DNA of 64,000 bases. Origin: Leyella lascolaii (lineage in GTDB: Bacteria > Bacteroidota > Bacteroidia > Bacteroidales > Bacteroidaceae). Where the stretch lies: assembly GCF_900079775.1 (NCBI RefSeq), contig NZ_LT556035.1, positions 202,487 to 266,486 on the forward strand, written 5' to 3'. This document shows, piece by piece, positions 28,722 to 37,301 of this stretch; position 1 is the first letter of the stretch; each line of letters opens with the position of its first letter. A model generated the notes under the pieces. It did no database searches. It saw only the letters and a list, made by a program, of their open reading frames with translations, and was not told the DNA's origin. The translations under genes and the position numbers were made by a program.

Positions 28722-29147
28722 TTACCACTTTTTATCCTGTATGTAGTCCAAATAACTCTGTAAAATGATTGTGGCACTAATCTCGTCGACCAATGCTTTG
28801 TTACGCCGCGCCTTCCTGCCTATGCCACTGTCTATAATAGTCCTGTGGGCAAGCACTGAGGTGAAACGCTCGTCATATAGCTCTATCGGAATATTCGGAA
28901 AAGCCTTGCGCCATCTTTCAACAAACTGAACGACACGCGCATGGTTCTCACTCGGCTCACCGTTCATCTGCTTCGGTTCACCTATTACAATCCGCTCAAC
29001 TTCTTCACGGCCTACGTAAGATGATAAAAAAGAAAACAAAGCGGAAGTGTCAACAGTCGCCAACCCATTAGGTATTATTTGTAATGGATCGGTAACTGCC
29101 AACCCCGTCCGTTTTTTTCCATAATCTATGGATAATATGCGAGCCAC
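28722..29147 (-). CDS. ruvX: RuvX/YqgF-family Holliday junction resolvase-like nuclease
   Basis: This is an RNase H-fold protein with the N-terminal motif ILSIDYGKKRTGLAVTD, the central VIGEPKQMNG and the C-terminal VDEISATIIL. The family processes 16S rRNA 3' ends or Holliday junctions. A GTG at 29147 gives the usual length of about 141 residues and starts 7 nt after the SPOR-gene stop. Frames starting further upstream would overlap that gene. Confidence 0.9.
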   Translation of the reverse strand: MARILSIDYGKKRTGLAVTDPLQIIPNGLATVDTSALFSFLSSYVGREEVERIVIGEPKQMNGEPSENHARVVQFVERWRKAFPNIPIELYDERFTSVLAHRTIIDSGIGRKARRNKALVDEISATIILQSYLDYIQDKKW

Positions 29148-29154
29148 AATGAAT

Positions 29155-29649
29155 TTATTTCTTAAAAAGCAACCATGCGTCCGGATACTTTGCACGGAAC
29201 TGGTCGCGAGAGCTCACCGCATCTGATTTCAGATTGAATGTTGCGGAAACCACGCGGTAGAAATTGTTTGATGGATTATATACTATCTGTGCGTCGTATC
29301 CTGCCTGTTTCAAAGTGCTTTGCAAACCTTCGGCATTTGCCTTGAGAGAGAAAGAGCCGACAACAACGCTGTAAGCCTTCAGTCCGGCACCACTTACAAG
29401 AGTAACGTTCTCGGAACGGACCGGAGCATTATCTGTGTTGTCTACAACAGTTGTCTGCGCAACAGGTTTTTCTACGATAGGAGCTACCACTGGTGTCTCG
29501 GTCTGAGCCACTTCTGCCTGCTGGTTTTCCTGCTGTGCCTGCGCTTTCAGATACGCTTTTTTATAAGCACTCTCACTCGACTTACATCCTGTAAGCGCCA
29601 ATGCGGCACATAGCCCGGCACACAAAACCACACTTTTTTTCATTTTCAT
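29155..29649 (-). CDS. SPOR-domain lipoprotein
   Basis: This 164-residue protein has a lipoprotein signal (lipobox LTGC near residue 22), an Ala/Gln/Val-rich linker and a C-terminal SPOR domain (about 85-160). The SPOR segments are YSVVVGSFSLKANAEGLQS and YNPSNNFYRVVSATF. SPOR domains bind denuded septal peptidoglycan, so a role in division or wall remodelling is expected. The second Met (29643) is an equally good start. It is the promoter-proximal gene of the ruvX-def-TPR series. Confidence 0.88.
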   Translation of the reverse strand: MKMKKSVVLCAGLCAALALTGCKSSESAYKKAYLKAQAQQENQQAEVAQTETPVVAPIVEKPVAQTTVVDNTDNAPVRSENVTLVSGAGLKAYSVVVGSFSLKANAEGLQSTLKQAGYDAQIVYNPSNNFYRVVSATFNLKSDAVSSRDQFRAKYPDAWLLFKK

Positions 29650-29814
29650 ATTAGTTATTAATTATAAATTCGTCAAGACTTAATATTGTGCGAAATTACA
29701 AAATATATTATAAGTATAAGAAGATTAGGCACATAAAGTTTGTTAAATGCCCAAAAGCGTGCCTTTTTAACAAAAAATGGCAATTAAAACATAGCATATT
29801 ACACATCTTTTTTC

Positions 29815-29822
29815 TATATTTG
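29815..29822 (+). promoter_or_regulatory. -7 promoter element for the ytxH/holin trio
   Basis: TATATTTG followed by C lies 43 nt before the ATG at 29865, in a divergent gap shared with the SPOR gene. Confidence 0.55.
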
Positions 29823-29864
29823 CTCATAATTAGAATAATATTGTTGAATTAAAAACTTACGAAA

Positions 29865-30083
29865 ATGAAAACACTTGGTTATATCGGCGCATTTTTAGGA
29901 GGTGCAATTGCCGGAGCTGCGCTTGGAATTCTTATGGCACCAGAAAAAGGCAGTGAGACTCGTACAAAAATAGGAGATGCAATAGACGATTTCTGCAAGA
30001 AACACAACATCAAGCTAAGCCGCAACGAGGTTGAGGATCTTGTTGACGACATCAAGGATGCAACAGAAAGGGCAAACGGATAA
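29865..30083 (+). CDS. small YtxH-domain protein
   Basis: This 72-residue protein has one N-terminal transmembrane segment with a glycine zipper (YIGAFLGGAIAGAALGILMA), then PEKGSETR and an amphipathic charged tail. This is the YtxH pattern often linked to envelope stress in other phyla. It is the first of three tightly spaced genes (9-nt and 4-nt gaps) that recur together in Bacteroidales. The function is not known. Confidence 0.85.
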   Translation: MKTLGYIGAFLGGAIAGAALGILMAPEKGSETRTKIGDAIDDFCKKHNIKLSRNEVEDLVDDIKDATERANG

Positions 30084-30092
30084 ACTGTCAGT

Positions 30093-30443
30093 ATGTTTTC
30101 AAGTGATAAGAACATAGAAACCATAGGACAGCTTATTGAAGCGATACGTCATTACATCGGGCTTCAGACAAAATACGCGAAGCTCGATGTAATTGAAAAG
30201 ATAGTACGGCTGCTTACAGCTTTTGTGATGATGATTACACTTGCTGTTTTGCTTATGCTTATGCTTATCTACGCATCGTTTGCCGCTGCGTTTGCCCTGC
30301 AGCCTTTCATAGGTGCGGCAGCCGCATTCTGTGTTGTTGCGGGAACATATTTTATCGCACTGATATTATGCTTCGCTTTCAGAAAGCAGTGGATTGAGCG
30401 TCCGTTGGTTAAATTTCTGGCAAGTATATTAATGCAAGAATGA
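30093..30443 (+). CDS. phage-holin-like small membrane protein
   Basis: This 116-residue protein has two long hydrophobic helices (about 45-70 and 75-100), preceded by an amphipathic cytoplasmic N-terminus (QLIEAIRHYIGLQTKYAKLD). The pattern resembles the holin superfamily III-like group (Phage_holin_3_6), which despite its name is usually chromosomal and not lytic. It belongs to the trio with the YtxH and 95-residue genes. Confidence 0.82.
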   Translation: MFSSDKNIETIGQLIEAIRHYIGLQTKYAKLDVIEKIVRLLTAFVMMITLAVLLMLMLIYASFAAAFALQPFIGAAAAFCVVAGTYFIALILCFAFRKQWIERPLVKFLASILMQE

Positions 30444-30447
30444 TACT

Positions 30448-30735
30448 ATGAATGTAACAGATAAGAATACACAGACATTCTGTTCTTTGGCTGACATACG
30501 TGCCAGAAAGGACCAACTGCGGAATGAGATTTATGCAGATGAAGAAAAGATATCCTCCTTATGGAGTAATTTGTTTTATAAAAAGGAAACACAGGAACCG
30601 GCAACTCCGGTACAAAGAATGTCTAACATGATTAACATGGGAGCCGGACTGATAGACGGCATCATCCTTGGATGGAAAATATACAGAAAGTTCAAGGGCA
30701 ACCGTCCTTTATTATTCAAAAAGAAGAGACGTTAA
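30448..30735 (+). CDS. conserved small protein, third gene of the YtxH/holin trio
   Basis: This 95-residue protein has a charged N-terminus (SLADIRARKDQLRNEIYADE) and a weakly hydrophobic central segment (MINMGAGLIDGIILGWKIY). The tail is very basic (KKKRR). No family function is known to me. Its last 20 nt overlap the 3' end of the convergent metallo-hydrolase gene. Confidence 0.75.
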   Translation: MNVTDKNTQTFCSLADIRARKDQLRNEIYADEEKISSLWSNLFYKKETQEPATPVQRMSNMINMGAGLIDGIILGWKIYRKFKGNRPLLFKKKRR

Positions 30736-31486
30736 TTGTCATACCATCGTATGCAAGATATACACCGGCAGGAAGCATGGCAGAAGCCTCTGCATATAAT
30801 CCTATATGATGGCAGACATGTGTAAGAAACACTTCCTCTGCCCTTATTTTATTAGCAAAATTCACAGCATCTTTCACCAACTGATGTGAATGATGTTCCT
30901 TTGAAAACCGCAAGGCATTGACAACAAGTTTCTTTACACCAATAAGTTTTTCCAGCTCAGAATCATCTATTGTTTTCATGTCTGTGATATACGCAAAATC
31001 AGAAAAGCGATATCCTAATATCGGCATCTCACCATGCATGACCTTTATTGGCTGAACACTTATATCACCTATTCTGAAAGTATCGCCTGGTTTTATTACA
31101 TGCAAATTTATTAACGGCACACCAGGATAAAGATTATCACCAAAACAGTATGGCATAATGCGCTTAACGCATTCCGATGTTGCATTGTCAGCATAAATGT
31201 TAATAGCTCCGAATACACAAAACGGGCGCAAGTCGTCCAAGCCTGCGATATGATCATAATGACAATGAGTAAGCAGTACAGCATCTATACGACCAAAAGG
31301 GAAAGGGAGCAGTTGCTCTCGTATGTCCGGACCACAATCAATAAGCACTCGGGTGGAAGATGTCTCCAACAGCGCAGCACTGCGCAAATGTCTGTCACGA
31401 GGGTCAGTACTACGGCACACCTTACAATTACAGCCCAATGAGGGTACTCCACCTGACGTTCCGGTTCCAAGCAGTGTGACTTTCAT
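30716..31486 (-). CDS. metallo-beta-lactamase-fold hydrolase, PhnP-like
   Basis: This 256-residue cytoplasmic hydrolase has the metal motif LLTHCHYDHIAG (HxHxDH). The N-terminal GTGTSGGVPSLGCNCKVC, with a Cys cluster, is typical of the PhnP-like phosphodiesterase group. Further metal His are in VMHGEM and HHSHQ. The substrate is probably a cyclic phosphodiester, but no phosphonate genes are near, so this is inference. It is the last gene of the murB operon (20-nt gap). Confidence 0.87.
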   Translation of the reverse strand: MKVTLLGTGTSGGVPSLGCNCKVCRSTDPRDRHLRSAALLETSSTRVLIDCGPDIREQLLPFPFGRIDAVLLTHCHYDHIAGLDDLRPFCVFGAINIYADNATSECVKRIMPYCFGDNLYPGVPLINLHVIKPGDTFRIGDISVQPIKVMHGEMPILGYRFSDFAYITDMKTIDDSELEKLIGVKKLVVNALRFSKEHHSHQLVKDAVNFANKIRAEEVFLTHVCHHIGLYAEASAMLPAGVYLAYDGMTINVSSF

Positions 31487-31506
31487 AATTTTACAAATAA
31501 TTGAAA

Positions 31507-32526
31507 CTACCGTATAATATTAACCTCCGGGAAAATCTCTATACCAAATCTTTTATTTACATCTGAACATATTCTTTCGCAAAGAGCGAGAATCTCTTCT
31601 CCCGTAGCTCCACCTCTATTTACAAGCACCAGAGATTGCTTTTCATAGACTCCTGCGTTTCCAAGCGAACGACCTTTCCATCCGCATTGCTCGATAAGCC
31701 ACCCTGCAGGTACTTTAACACGTCCGTCATCCAAAAGATAATGAGGCATATTCTGATATTCCGCACTTAAAGCTGAATATTTTTCCATGCTTATAATAGG
31801 ATTAACGAAGAAGCTGCCCGCATTTCCAAGAATGCCCGGATCTGGCAATTTAGCATTTCGTATGGAAATTATGGCGTCTCTAAGGCATCTTGCGGTGGGA
31901 TTGTCTATCCCGTTTGACGACAAAAAAGACTTTATGTTGCCATAGTCCAACTTAGGTTCAAATTTCTTGGAAAATCTGTACGTCACATATGTTATTATAT
32001 AGCGGTTTTTCCATTCATGTTTAAATTTACTGTCTCTGTAACCATAACAGCAATCAACAGGAGAAAACTCACACGTCTCTCCCGTCATAACGTCCACAGC
32101 CTCAACATTCACAATAAGATCCTTCACTTCAGAACCATAAGCTCCTATATTCTGTACTGCTGAAGCACCGACTTCTCCAGGTATGGCTGAAAGATTTTCA
32201 GCTCCATACAAACCTGTTGACACTGCATAATCAACAACATCATCCCACACTTCTCCTGAGCCACATCTCAGACAGGCTGTATCCTCATCTCGGATAAGCT
32301 CAATACCTTTAATTCCTGAATGAAGTATAGTACCTGGGAAGTCGCCTACAAACAAGACATTGCTGCCTCCGCCCAAAATAAGCATAGGTTTGTCAACAAT
32401 ATCTCTTTGTGACGTAATCTCGCGCAAGTCATCAATTGTGCTGAATTCCAAAAACCTTGCACATTTGACATTCATGCCAAATGTATTATGTCTAAGCAGA
32501 TTATAATTACAAGAATCTTTTATCAT
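31507..32526 (-). CDS. murB: UDP-N-acetylenolpyruvoylglucosamine reductase
   Basis: This FAD/NADPH enzyme completes UDP-MurNAc synthesis for peptidoglycan. It has 339 residues from the ATG at 32526, which overlaps the preceding stop by 4 nt (ATGA). Seen are HNTFGMNVKCARFLEF, the FAD motif LGGGSNVLF, GVAENLSAIPG-like YGAENLSAIPGEVGA, GYRDSKFK, and the catalytic serine region LGNAGSFFVNP. It is the longer type I form found in E. coli. An alternative Met lies eight codons upstream. Confidence 0.95.
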   Translation of the reverse strand: MIKDSCNYNLLRHNTFGMNVKCARFLEFSTIDDLREITSQRDIVDKPMLILGGGSNVLFVGDFPGTILHSGIKGIELIRDEDTACLRCGSGEVWDDVVDYAVSTGLYGAENLSAIPGEVGASAVQNIGAYGSEVKDLIVNVEAVDVMTGETCEFSPVDCCYGYRDSKFKHEWKNRYIITYVTYRFSKKFEPKLDYGNIKSFLSSNGIDNPTARCLRDAIISIRNAKLPDPGILGNAGSFFVNPIISMEKYSALSAEYQNMPHYLLDDGRVKVPAGWLIEQCGWKGRSLGNAGVYEKQSLVLVNRGGATGEEILALCERICSDVNKRFGIEIFPEVNIIR

Positions 32527-33383
32527 ACTATCAGCTTTATTAGCATCCACTTTCCGTCTTTCTTACGGAAAGTAAGTTCTGTCTCAAGTCCATTGGATAT
32601 ACCACGTATAACGAATATCCTCTGATTTCTGTCAGCCCTTGCCTCACAGTCATACTGAATGTTATAAATCACACCGGCAGGAAGTTCAGGAGCAAATGAT
32701 AACCATTGTTCTGGTGCAAGAAAGCCACTTGTTATATTAAACTCGTCATCAGAACTTGGAGCGGAAAAATCCAACGGGTCATTTATACTGTTAAGCTGGA
32801 AAACAGAATCGGTCGCAAATTTTCCATAAAAGCGAAGGAATGAAGCATTCCGGTTTTTCCGTATTCCCTCATACTTTATGGATGTCATCGTCCAAAGTCC
32901 GTGCATCTTGTCAAAAAGATACTGCTTAACCATATTGCGTTTAAGATATATCTTTTCCACTACCACATGATGAATCGTAGTGTCTTTCACAACATCCATC
33001 TGCCTCAAATCGTCAAATATCAACGTATAATAATCCTGGTGCATAAAGAAATGTTCGGTTTTCCAAGCCTTCGACTTTATAAAAGTTGTATCTCTACGGA
33101 TTACCGGCAGGGGGAATCTTATACGTTTCTTCTGCAATCTACTGTTGGCTGCAAAGTTAAAAAAGAAGTCGTCAAACAGCTCATCAGCAGCTCGTGGCAT
33201 TGGAGTTTGCGCAATAATTGTTTCCATCGTATCTGTCGCCGTTGTGTCCACAGTCAAAGAATCAACAATAGAAACAGAATCTGCCATAATGTTCTTTTTT
33301 TCAGAGCAGCCCATTGAAGAAAAACATATTACACTGGCTATCAATGTCAGTATAATAAAAACAACACTTCTTTTCATATACAT
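32523..33383 (-). CDS. DUF4348-like lipoprotein
   Basis: This 286-residue protein has a lipoprotein signal (lipobox SSMGC near residue 26) and a Thr/Ser-rich linker. A compact domain follows (about 80-286) with FFFNFAANSRLQKKRIRFPL and LTFRKKDGKWMLIKL, resembling the Bacteroidales DUF4348 family. It may be a periplasmic lipoprotein with an NTF2-like fold, but I cannot assign a function. It leads the operon with murB and the MBL-fold hydrolase. Confidence 0.75.
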   Translation of the reverse strand: MYMKRSVVFIILTLIASVICFSSMGCSEKKNIMADSVSIVDSLTVDTTATDTMETIIAQTPMPRAADELFDDFFFNFAANSRLQKKRIRFPLPVIRRDTTFIKSKAWKTEHFFMHQDYYTLIFDDLRQMDVVKDTTIHHVVVEKIYLKRNMVKQYLFDKMHGLWTMTSIKYEGIRKNRNASFLRFYGKFATDSVFQLNSINDPLDFSAPSSDDEFNITSGFLAPEQWLSFAPELPAGVIYNIQYDCEARADRNQRIFVIRGISNGLETELTFRKKDGKWMLIKLIV

Positions 33384-33415
33384 AGTTCAGGCATTGCCAT
33401 TCCTCAAATTTTTAG

Positions 33416-33423
33416 CAAAAGTA
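33416..33423 (-). promoter_or_regulatory. -7 promoter element for the DUF4348-murB-MBL operon
   Basis: The minus strand reads TACTTTTG followed by C, 33 nt before the start at 33383. A second -7 element on the opposite strand (33466-33473) serves pheS. Confidence 0.6.
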
Positions 33424-33465
33424 CAACTTTATTTCTATATATTTCTTATTCTAAGCTAAAAATAT

Positions 33466-33473
33466 TACCTTTG
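33466..33473 (+). promoter_or_regulatory. -7 promoter element for pheS
   Basis: TACCTTTG followed by CA lies 106 nt before the ATG at 33579, leaving a leader of about 95 nt. No Phe-rich leader peptide or clear attenuator hairpin is visible in it. Confidence 0.6.
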
Positions 33474-33578
33474 CAATGATTTAAAAAGTCAGGCATGATA
33501 TTATAATGAGCCAAAGTACCCTTTATGAGCCATAATGCCTGTCTGCAATAAGCGACATACACAATCAACACAATAACT

Positions 33579-34616
33579 ATGATATTGGACAAAATAGACC
33601 AACTTATTATCGAGATAGGCAATCTTTCAGCAAAAAACGCAGAAGAAATAGAATCTCTGCGTCTGAAATATCTCGGCAAAAAAGGTGAAATAACCAACCT
33701 TATGGCTGATTTCAGAAATGTTGCACCGGAAGATAAAAAGACTGTTGGAATAAAAATAAACGAGCTTAAGCAACTTGCCATACAGAAAATCAATGAGTTG
33801 AAAGATAACGCAGATACAGGCAATGACACATTAAATGATATAGACCTGACACGTTCCGCCTATCCGATACAACTCGGAGCGCGCCATCCGCTGACAATTA
33901 CAAGGAACAAAATCATAGATATTTTCCAGCGCATGGGATTCAGCATTGCAGAAGGACCGGAAATAGACGATGACCTGCACGTTTTCACAAAGCTGAACTT
34001 TGCCGCAGACCATCCGGCGCGCGACATGCAGGACACGTTCTTTATAGAAACAAATAAAGAAGATGTAACAAAAAATATAATCCTTCGTTCACACACATCC
34101 AACGACCAAAGCCGTGTGATGGAACATCAGCAACCGCCGATTCGTGTGATATGTCCGGGACGGGTTTACCGCAATGAAGCGATATCAGCACGTGCACATT
34201 GCTTTTTCCATCAGATAGAAGGTCTTTATATTGACAAGAACGTATCGTTTACTGATTTAAAACAGGTTCTCTTAACATTTGCGAAAGAACTGTTTGGAAA
34301 CGACACGCGTATCCGTCTTCGTCCGAGCTACTTCCCGTTCACAGAGCCAAGCGCCGAAATGGATATATCTTGTCATATCTGCGGAGGTAAAGGCTGCGGC
34401 TTCTGCAAGCACACCGGATGGGTTGAGATTCTCGGATGCGGAATGGTTGACCCCAATGTACTTGAAGCATGCAACATAGACAGCAAGGTTTACAGTGGCT
34501 ATGCATTCGGATTAGGCGTAGAACGCATAACGAACCTGAAATACCAAGTTGCGGATTTGAGAATGTTCTCAGAAAATGACGTACGCTTCCTTAATGAATT
34601 TGAATCAGCCAATTGA
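33579..34616 (+). CDS. pheS: phenylalanyl-tRNA synthetase alpha subunit
   Basis: This 345-residue catalytic subunit is of the heterotetrameric enzyme. An N-terminal coiled coil binds tRNA (about 1-85). The class II core has motif 2 (PGRVYRNEAISARAHCFFHQ) and motif 3 (YAFGLGVERI). A cysteine cluster CHICGGKGCGFC, also found in other Bacteroidetes PheS, sits before motif 3. No pheT follows; the next gene is 300 bp away and unrelated. Confidence 0.97.
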   Translation: MILDKIDQLIIEIGNLSAKNAEEIESLRLKYLGKKGEITNLMADFRNVAPEDKKTVGIKINELKQLAIQKINELKDNADTGNDTLNDIDLTRSAYPIQLGARHPLTITRNKIIDIFQRMGFSIAEGPEIDDDLHVFTKLNFAADHPARDMQDTFFIETNKEDVTKNIILRSHTSNDQSRVMEHQQPPIRVICPGRVYRNEAISARAHCFFHQIEGLYIDKNVSFTDLKQVLLTFAKELFGNDTRIRLRPSYFPFTEPSAEMDISCHICGGKGCGFCKHTGWVEILGCGMVDPNVLEACNIDSKVYSGYAFGLGVERITNLKYQVADLRMFSENDVRFLNEFESAN

Positions 34617-34916
34617 TTTATTTCTATTTGGGTCAATAAAGCTGTATAATATGCTGTATGATGACTTGAATTTTTCATAAAATAATTATACAATGTTGCA
34701 TGAGAGTAGGATTTTTATTTACACAATTCATATAAGTTGACCGTAATATCCATTCCCATGCAACTAACATTTATAGTATATAATTTACTATATACATCTC
34801 TTATATTTACACCTGACGACATGCTCCTTAACAAAAGCATGCGATATTATAGAGACAATCCTACATCTGTCTGGCATAGTAGGATTAATAAAAAAGCATG
34901 ACATATAAAGTTTAAG
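34617..34916. promoter_or_regulatory. A/T-rich gap with two dyads before the phospholipase D-like gene
   Basis: TATAGTA (34772-34778) pairs with TACTATA (34786-34792). AATCCTAC (34857-34864) pairs with GTAGGATT (34879-34886), about 30 nt before the ATG at 34917. The second could be an operator or a leader hairpin of the downstream gene. No -7 consensus match or gene is seen. Confidence 0.45.
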
Positions 34917-36185
34917 ATGAAATTGAAATATATCATATTTATATTTTTTACTTATTATATATGCCAGTACGCTCAGGCACAGACAAGTGATTCGCTTGTA
35001 GTAGACGAACTACGCAACTCTGGTGTGAAATTCTCTCAAAACAACAGCATAGCGCTATTGATGAGTGGCCAAGAGAAATTCGACGACATGTTCAAGGCTA
35101 TAAGGCAGGCGAGAAGCAGCATTCATCTGGAATATTTCAATTTCCGCAATGATTCCATTGCCGGTCTTTTATTTAACCTGCTTGCAGAAAAAGCATCAGA
35201 AGGTGTCGAGGTAAGAGCTTTGTTTGACAGCTTTGGAAACGCTTCCAACAACAGACCGCTTCGCAAACGTCATCTGAAAGCGATACGCAATAAAAACATC
35301 GAAATATATGAATTCGATCCGATACGTTTCCCATGGATTAACCATGTGTTTCACAGAGACCACCGCAAGATTGTTGTTATCGACGGTAAAATCGCATATA
35401 CAGGTGGTATGAACGTTGCTGATTACTATATAAACGGTACAGAACATGTTGGAGAATGGCGTGACATGCATTGCAGGATAGATGGAGACGAAGTAAACAC
35501 GCTCCAAGCCATTTTCTTAAAAATATGGAACAAAGTCACAGGACAGAACGTTCACGGGGCACAGTATTTCAGAGGATGTTTCCCTGCGACTTATTTCAAA
35601 GGCTTGAAAGCGGATACATGCTCGACAGCCGGTAAAAAAATGGTGGGAATAATAAACCGTGAACCGCGTATAAGCAACAAGATTATAAGAACGTTCTATG
35701 AAAGTGCGATAAACAACGCTAAAGACAGTATAAAGATTATCAATCCATACCTGACTCTGAATAGAAAGCTTAAGAAAGCATTACGCAACGCGATAAAGCG
35801 CGGTGTGAAAGTTGAGATAATGGTATCGGCACACAGCGACATACCATTGACTCCTGACTGCGTTTTCTACAACGTGCACAAACTCATGAAACATGGTGCC
35901 GATATATACATTTACAAACCGGGATTCCACCACACGAAAGTCATAATGGTTGACGGACTTTTCTGCACCGTAGGCAGTGCCAACCTTAATGCGCGAAGCC
36001 TCAACTTTGATTTTGAGGAAAATGCGGTCATCGTAGACAAGTGCACCACGAAAGAATTGTCTGACATGTTCGACAATGATAAAAAGGAGTGTTTCAAGCT
36101 CACCCCTCAGACATGGAATAAATTCAGAACTGACTGGCAGAAATTTGTCGGATGGTTTGCCCATCTGCTCACTCCTTTCCTTTGA
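34917..36185 (+). CDS. exported phospholipase D-like protein (cardiolipin synthase group)
   Basis: This 422-residue protein has two HKD motifs, HRKIVVIDG (H149, K151, D156) and HHTKVIMVDG with GSANLNARS. This is the layout of cardiolipin synthases and related phosphatidyltransferases. Unusually, the N-terminus is a cleavable signal peptide ending YAQAQT rather than the two transmembrane helices of ClsA, so the enzyme should act in the periplasm or on the outer membrane. It could be a lipid-remodelling transferase or a nuclease/phospholipase. It ends 3 nt from the convergent LuxR-type gene. Confidence 0.87.
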   Translation: MKLKYIIFIFFTYYICQYAQAQTSDSLVVDELRNSGVKFSQNNSIALLMSGQEKFDDMFKAIRQARSSIHLEYFNFRNDSIAGLLFNLLAEKASEGVEVRALFDSFGNASNNRPLRKRHLKAIRNKNIEIYEFDPIRFPWINHVFHRDHRKIVVIDGKIAYTGGMNVADYYINGTEHVGEWRDMHCRIDGDEVNTLQAIFLKIWNKVTGQNVHGAQYFRGCFPATYFKGLKADTCSTAGKKMVGIINREPRISNKIIRTFYESAINNAKDSIKIINPYLTLNRKLKKALRNAIKRGVKVEIMVSAHSDIPLTPDCVFYNVHKLMKHGADIYIYKPGFHHTKVIMVDGLFCTVGSANLNARSLNFDFEENAVIVDKCTTKELSDMFDNDKKECFKLTPQTWNKFRTDWQKFVGWFAHLLTPFL

Positions 36186-36188
36186 TTG

Positions 36189-36782
36189 TCATATGCTGTT
36201 TATATCCACGTAACCGTGCATGACAGCATATGCGGTCAGCGATGCGACGCTTTTCAGATTAAGTTTTGTCATCACGTTCTTACGATGGGTTATAACTGTC
36301 GACATACCGATATTCAGTTTGTCAGCTATTTCCTTATTGATAAATCCCTTCACAATCAATGACATCACCTCAATCTCCCGTGCAGACAAGACACAATGAT
36401 GGAACTCGCTTTTGCCTTCTGCCGGAAGATTCCTGCCTTCGGCATGAGCATAGTGCTCAAGAGACAGGAGCGCTTTCAGCAAATGACTCTCAGAAAGGCT
36501 CACGCATATATTGTGAAAGCCTTCCGTCAATACGGTAGGCTCTGTGATATGCGACAATACAATAGTCTTTTTCTTATGTGACACAAAGAAAGCCTTATGT
36601 TCCAGAACAACGTTCACGCTAACGAAATAATGAAAATAATGTTCCGGTCTGTTTGCCTCCAACTCTGCAAACGACCTGAATGTGTCCACATCCATTATAG
36701 GCATGACATTTTGCAGCATGTCTTTAAGACCGATACAGGCAAATGTATTTGAATCAACTATTGCGACACAAGGCTTTCCCAT
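36189..36782 (-). CDS. LuxR-type regulator with a degenerate receiver domain
   Basis: This 197-residue protein has a C-terminal LuxR helix-turn-helix (LSAREIEVMSLIVKGFINKE, VITHRKNVMTKLNL). The N-terminal 115 residues look like a receiver fold (AIVDSNTFACIGLKDML). However, the expected phosphoacceptor Asp is replaced (Asn57 in FVSVNVVLEH), and the conserved Lys near the end is absent. Control by phosphorylation is therefore unlikely. Its DNA-binding domain and tail (YVDINSI) closely resemble those of the hemerythrin-LuxR protein at 39608, and the two flank nrdDG. Confidence 0.85.
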   Translation of the reverse strand: MGKPCVAIVDSNTFACIGLKDMLQNVMPIMDVDTFRSFAELEANRPEHYFHYFVSVNVVLEHKAFFVSHKKKTIVLSHITEPTVLTEGFHNICVSLSESHLLKALLSLEHYAHAEGRNLPAEGKSEFHHCVLSAREIEVMSLIVKGFINKEIADKLNIGMSTVITHRKNVMTKLNLKSVASLTAYAVMHGYVDINSI

Positions 36783-36809
36783 AATAAAACTCTACTATCA
36801 ATATGTGAT

Positions 36810-37283
36810 CTATCGCCAGAAACGATAAGTTATATCCATGAAATCCTCTCCCGACACACGCTTATAAAGACGCTGGTTTGTCGTATGTTTTTTCAGACAA
36901 CCCAGATGTTTTATATACGGACCAACTTTTATATAGTCGAAATCCGTTTTCCTTATCTTGGAAGATATTCTCGGTCTTCCGCTATACCACGCTATCTTAT
37001 ACTGAGGATATTCGCGATGCATAAAACTTGCCAGCACATTCACATATTCCGGTTCCGCGTCACCGCCCATAAAGCAGATGCACGTGATGTCATTTCCATA
37101 TTCACGGATGAATTTCTCAAGTACGACCGGTGTCAATGCAGTGCCGGTATCCTGCCATAGATAAGTGCTGTGGCATCCCGGACAACGGCAAGGACAGTTA
37201 GATATGTTTATCGAAAGCGTCACCTCATCCGGGATTTCCTGAAACACTATGCCGTAATTTATATATTTAAGCATCTTCCGCAA
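36810..37283 (-). CDS. nrdG: anaerobic ribonucleotide reductase activating protein
   Basis: This 157-residue radical-SAM enzyme installs the glycyl radical on NrdD. The Fe4S4 motif is CPCRCPGC (CxxxCxxC), followed by HSTYLWQDTGTAL and CICFMGGDAEPEYV. The Met at 37274 is an alternative start. It lies 18 nt after nrdD on the same strand, so the pair is co-transcribed. Confidence 0.94.
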   Translation of the reverse strand: MRKMLKYINYGIVFQEIPDEVTLSINISNCPCRCPGCHSTYLWQDTGTALTPVVLEKFIREYGNDITCICFMGGDAEPEYVNVLASFMHREYPQYKIAWYSGRPRISSKIRKTDFDYIKVGPYIKHLGCLKKHTTNQRLYKRVSGEDFMDITYRFWR

Positions 37284-37301
37284 TTATCCGTTACCTAAAC
37301 A

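Noticed and set aside
33446..33829. 127-codon minus-strand frame over the start of pheS
   Set aside because: It overlaps the pheS N-terminal coding region on the other strand and has no domain or promoter.
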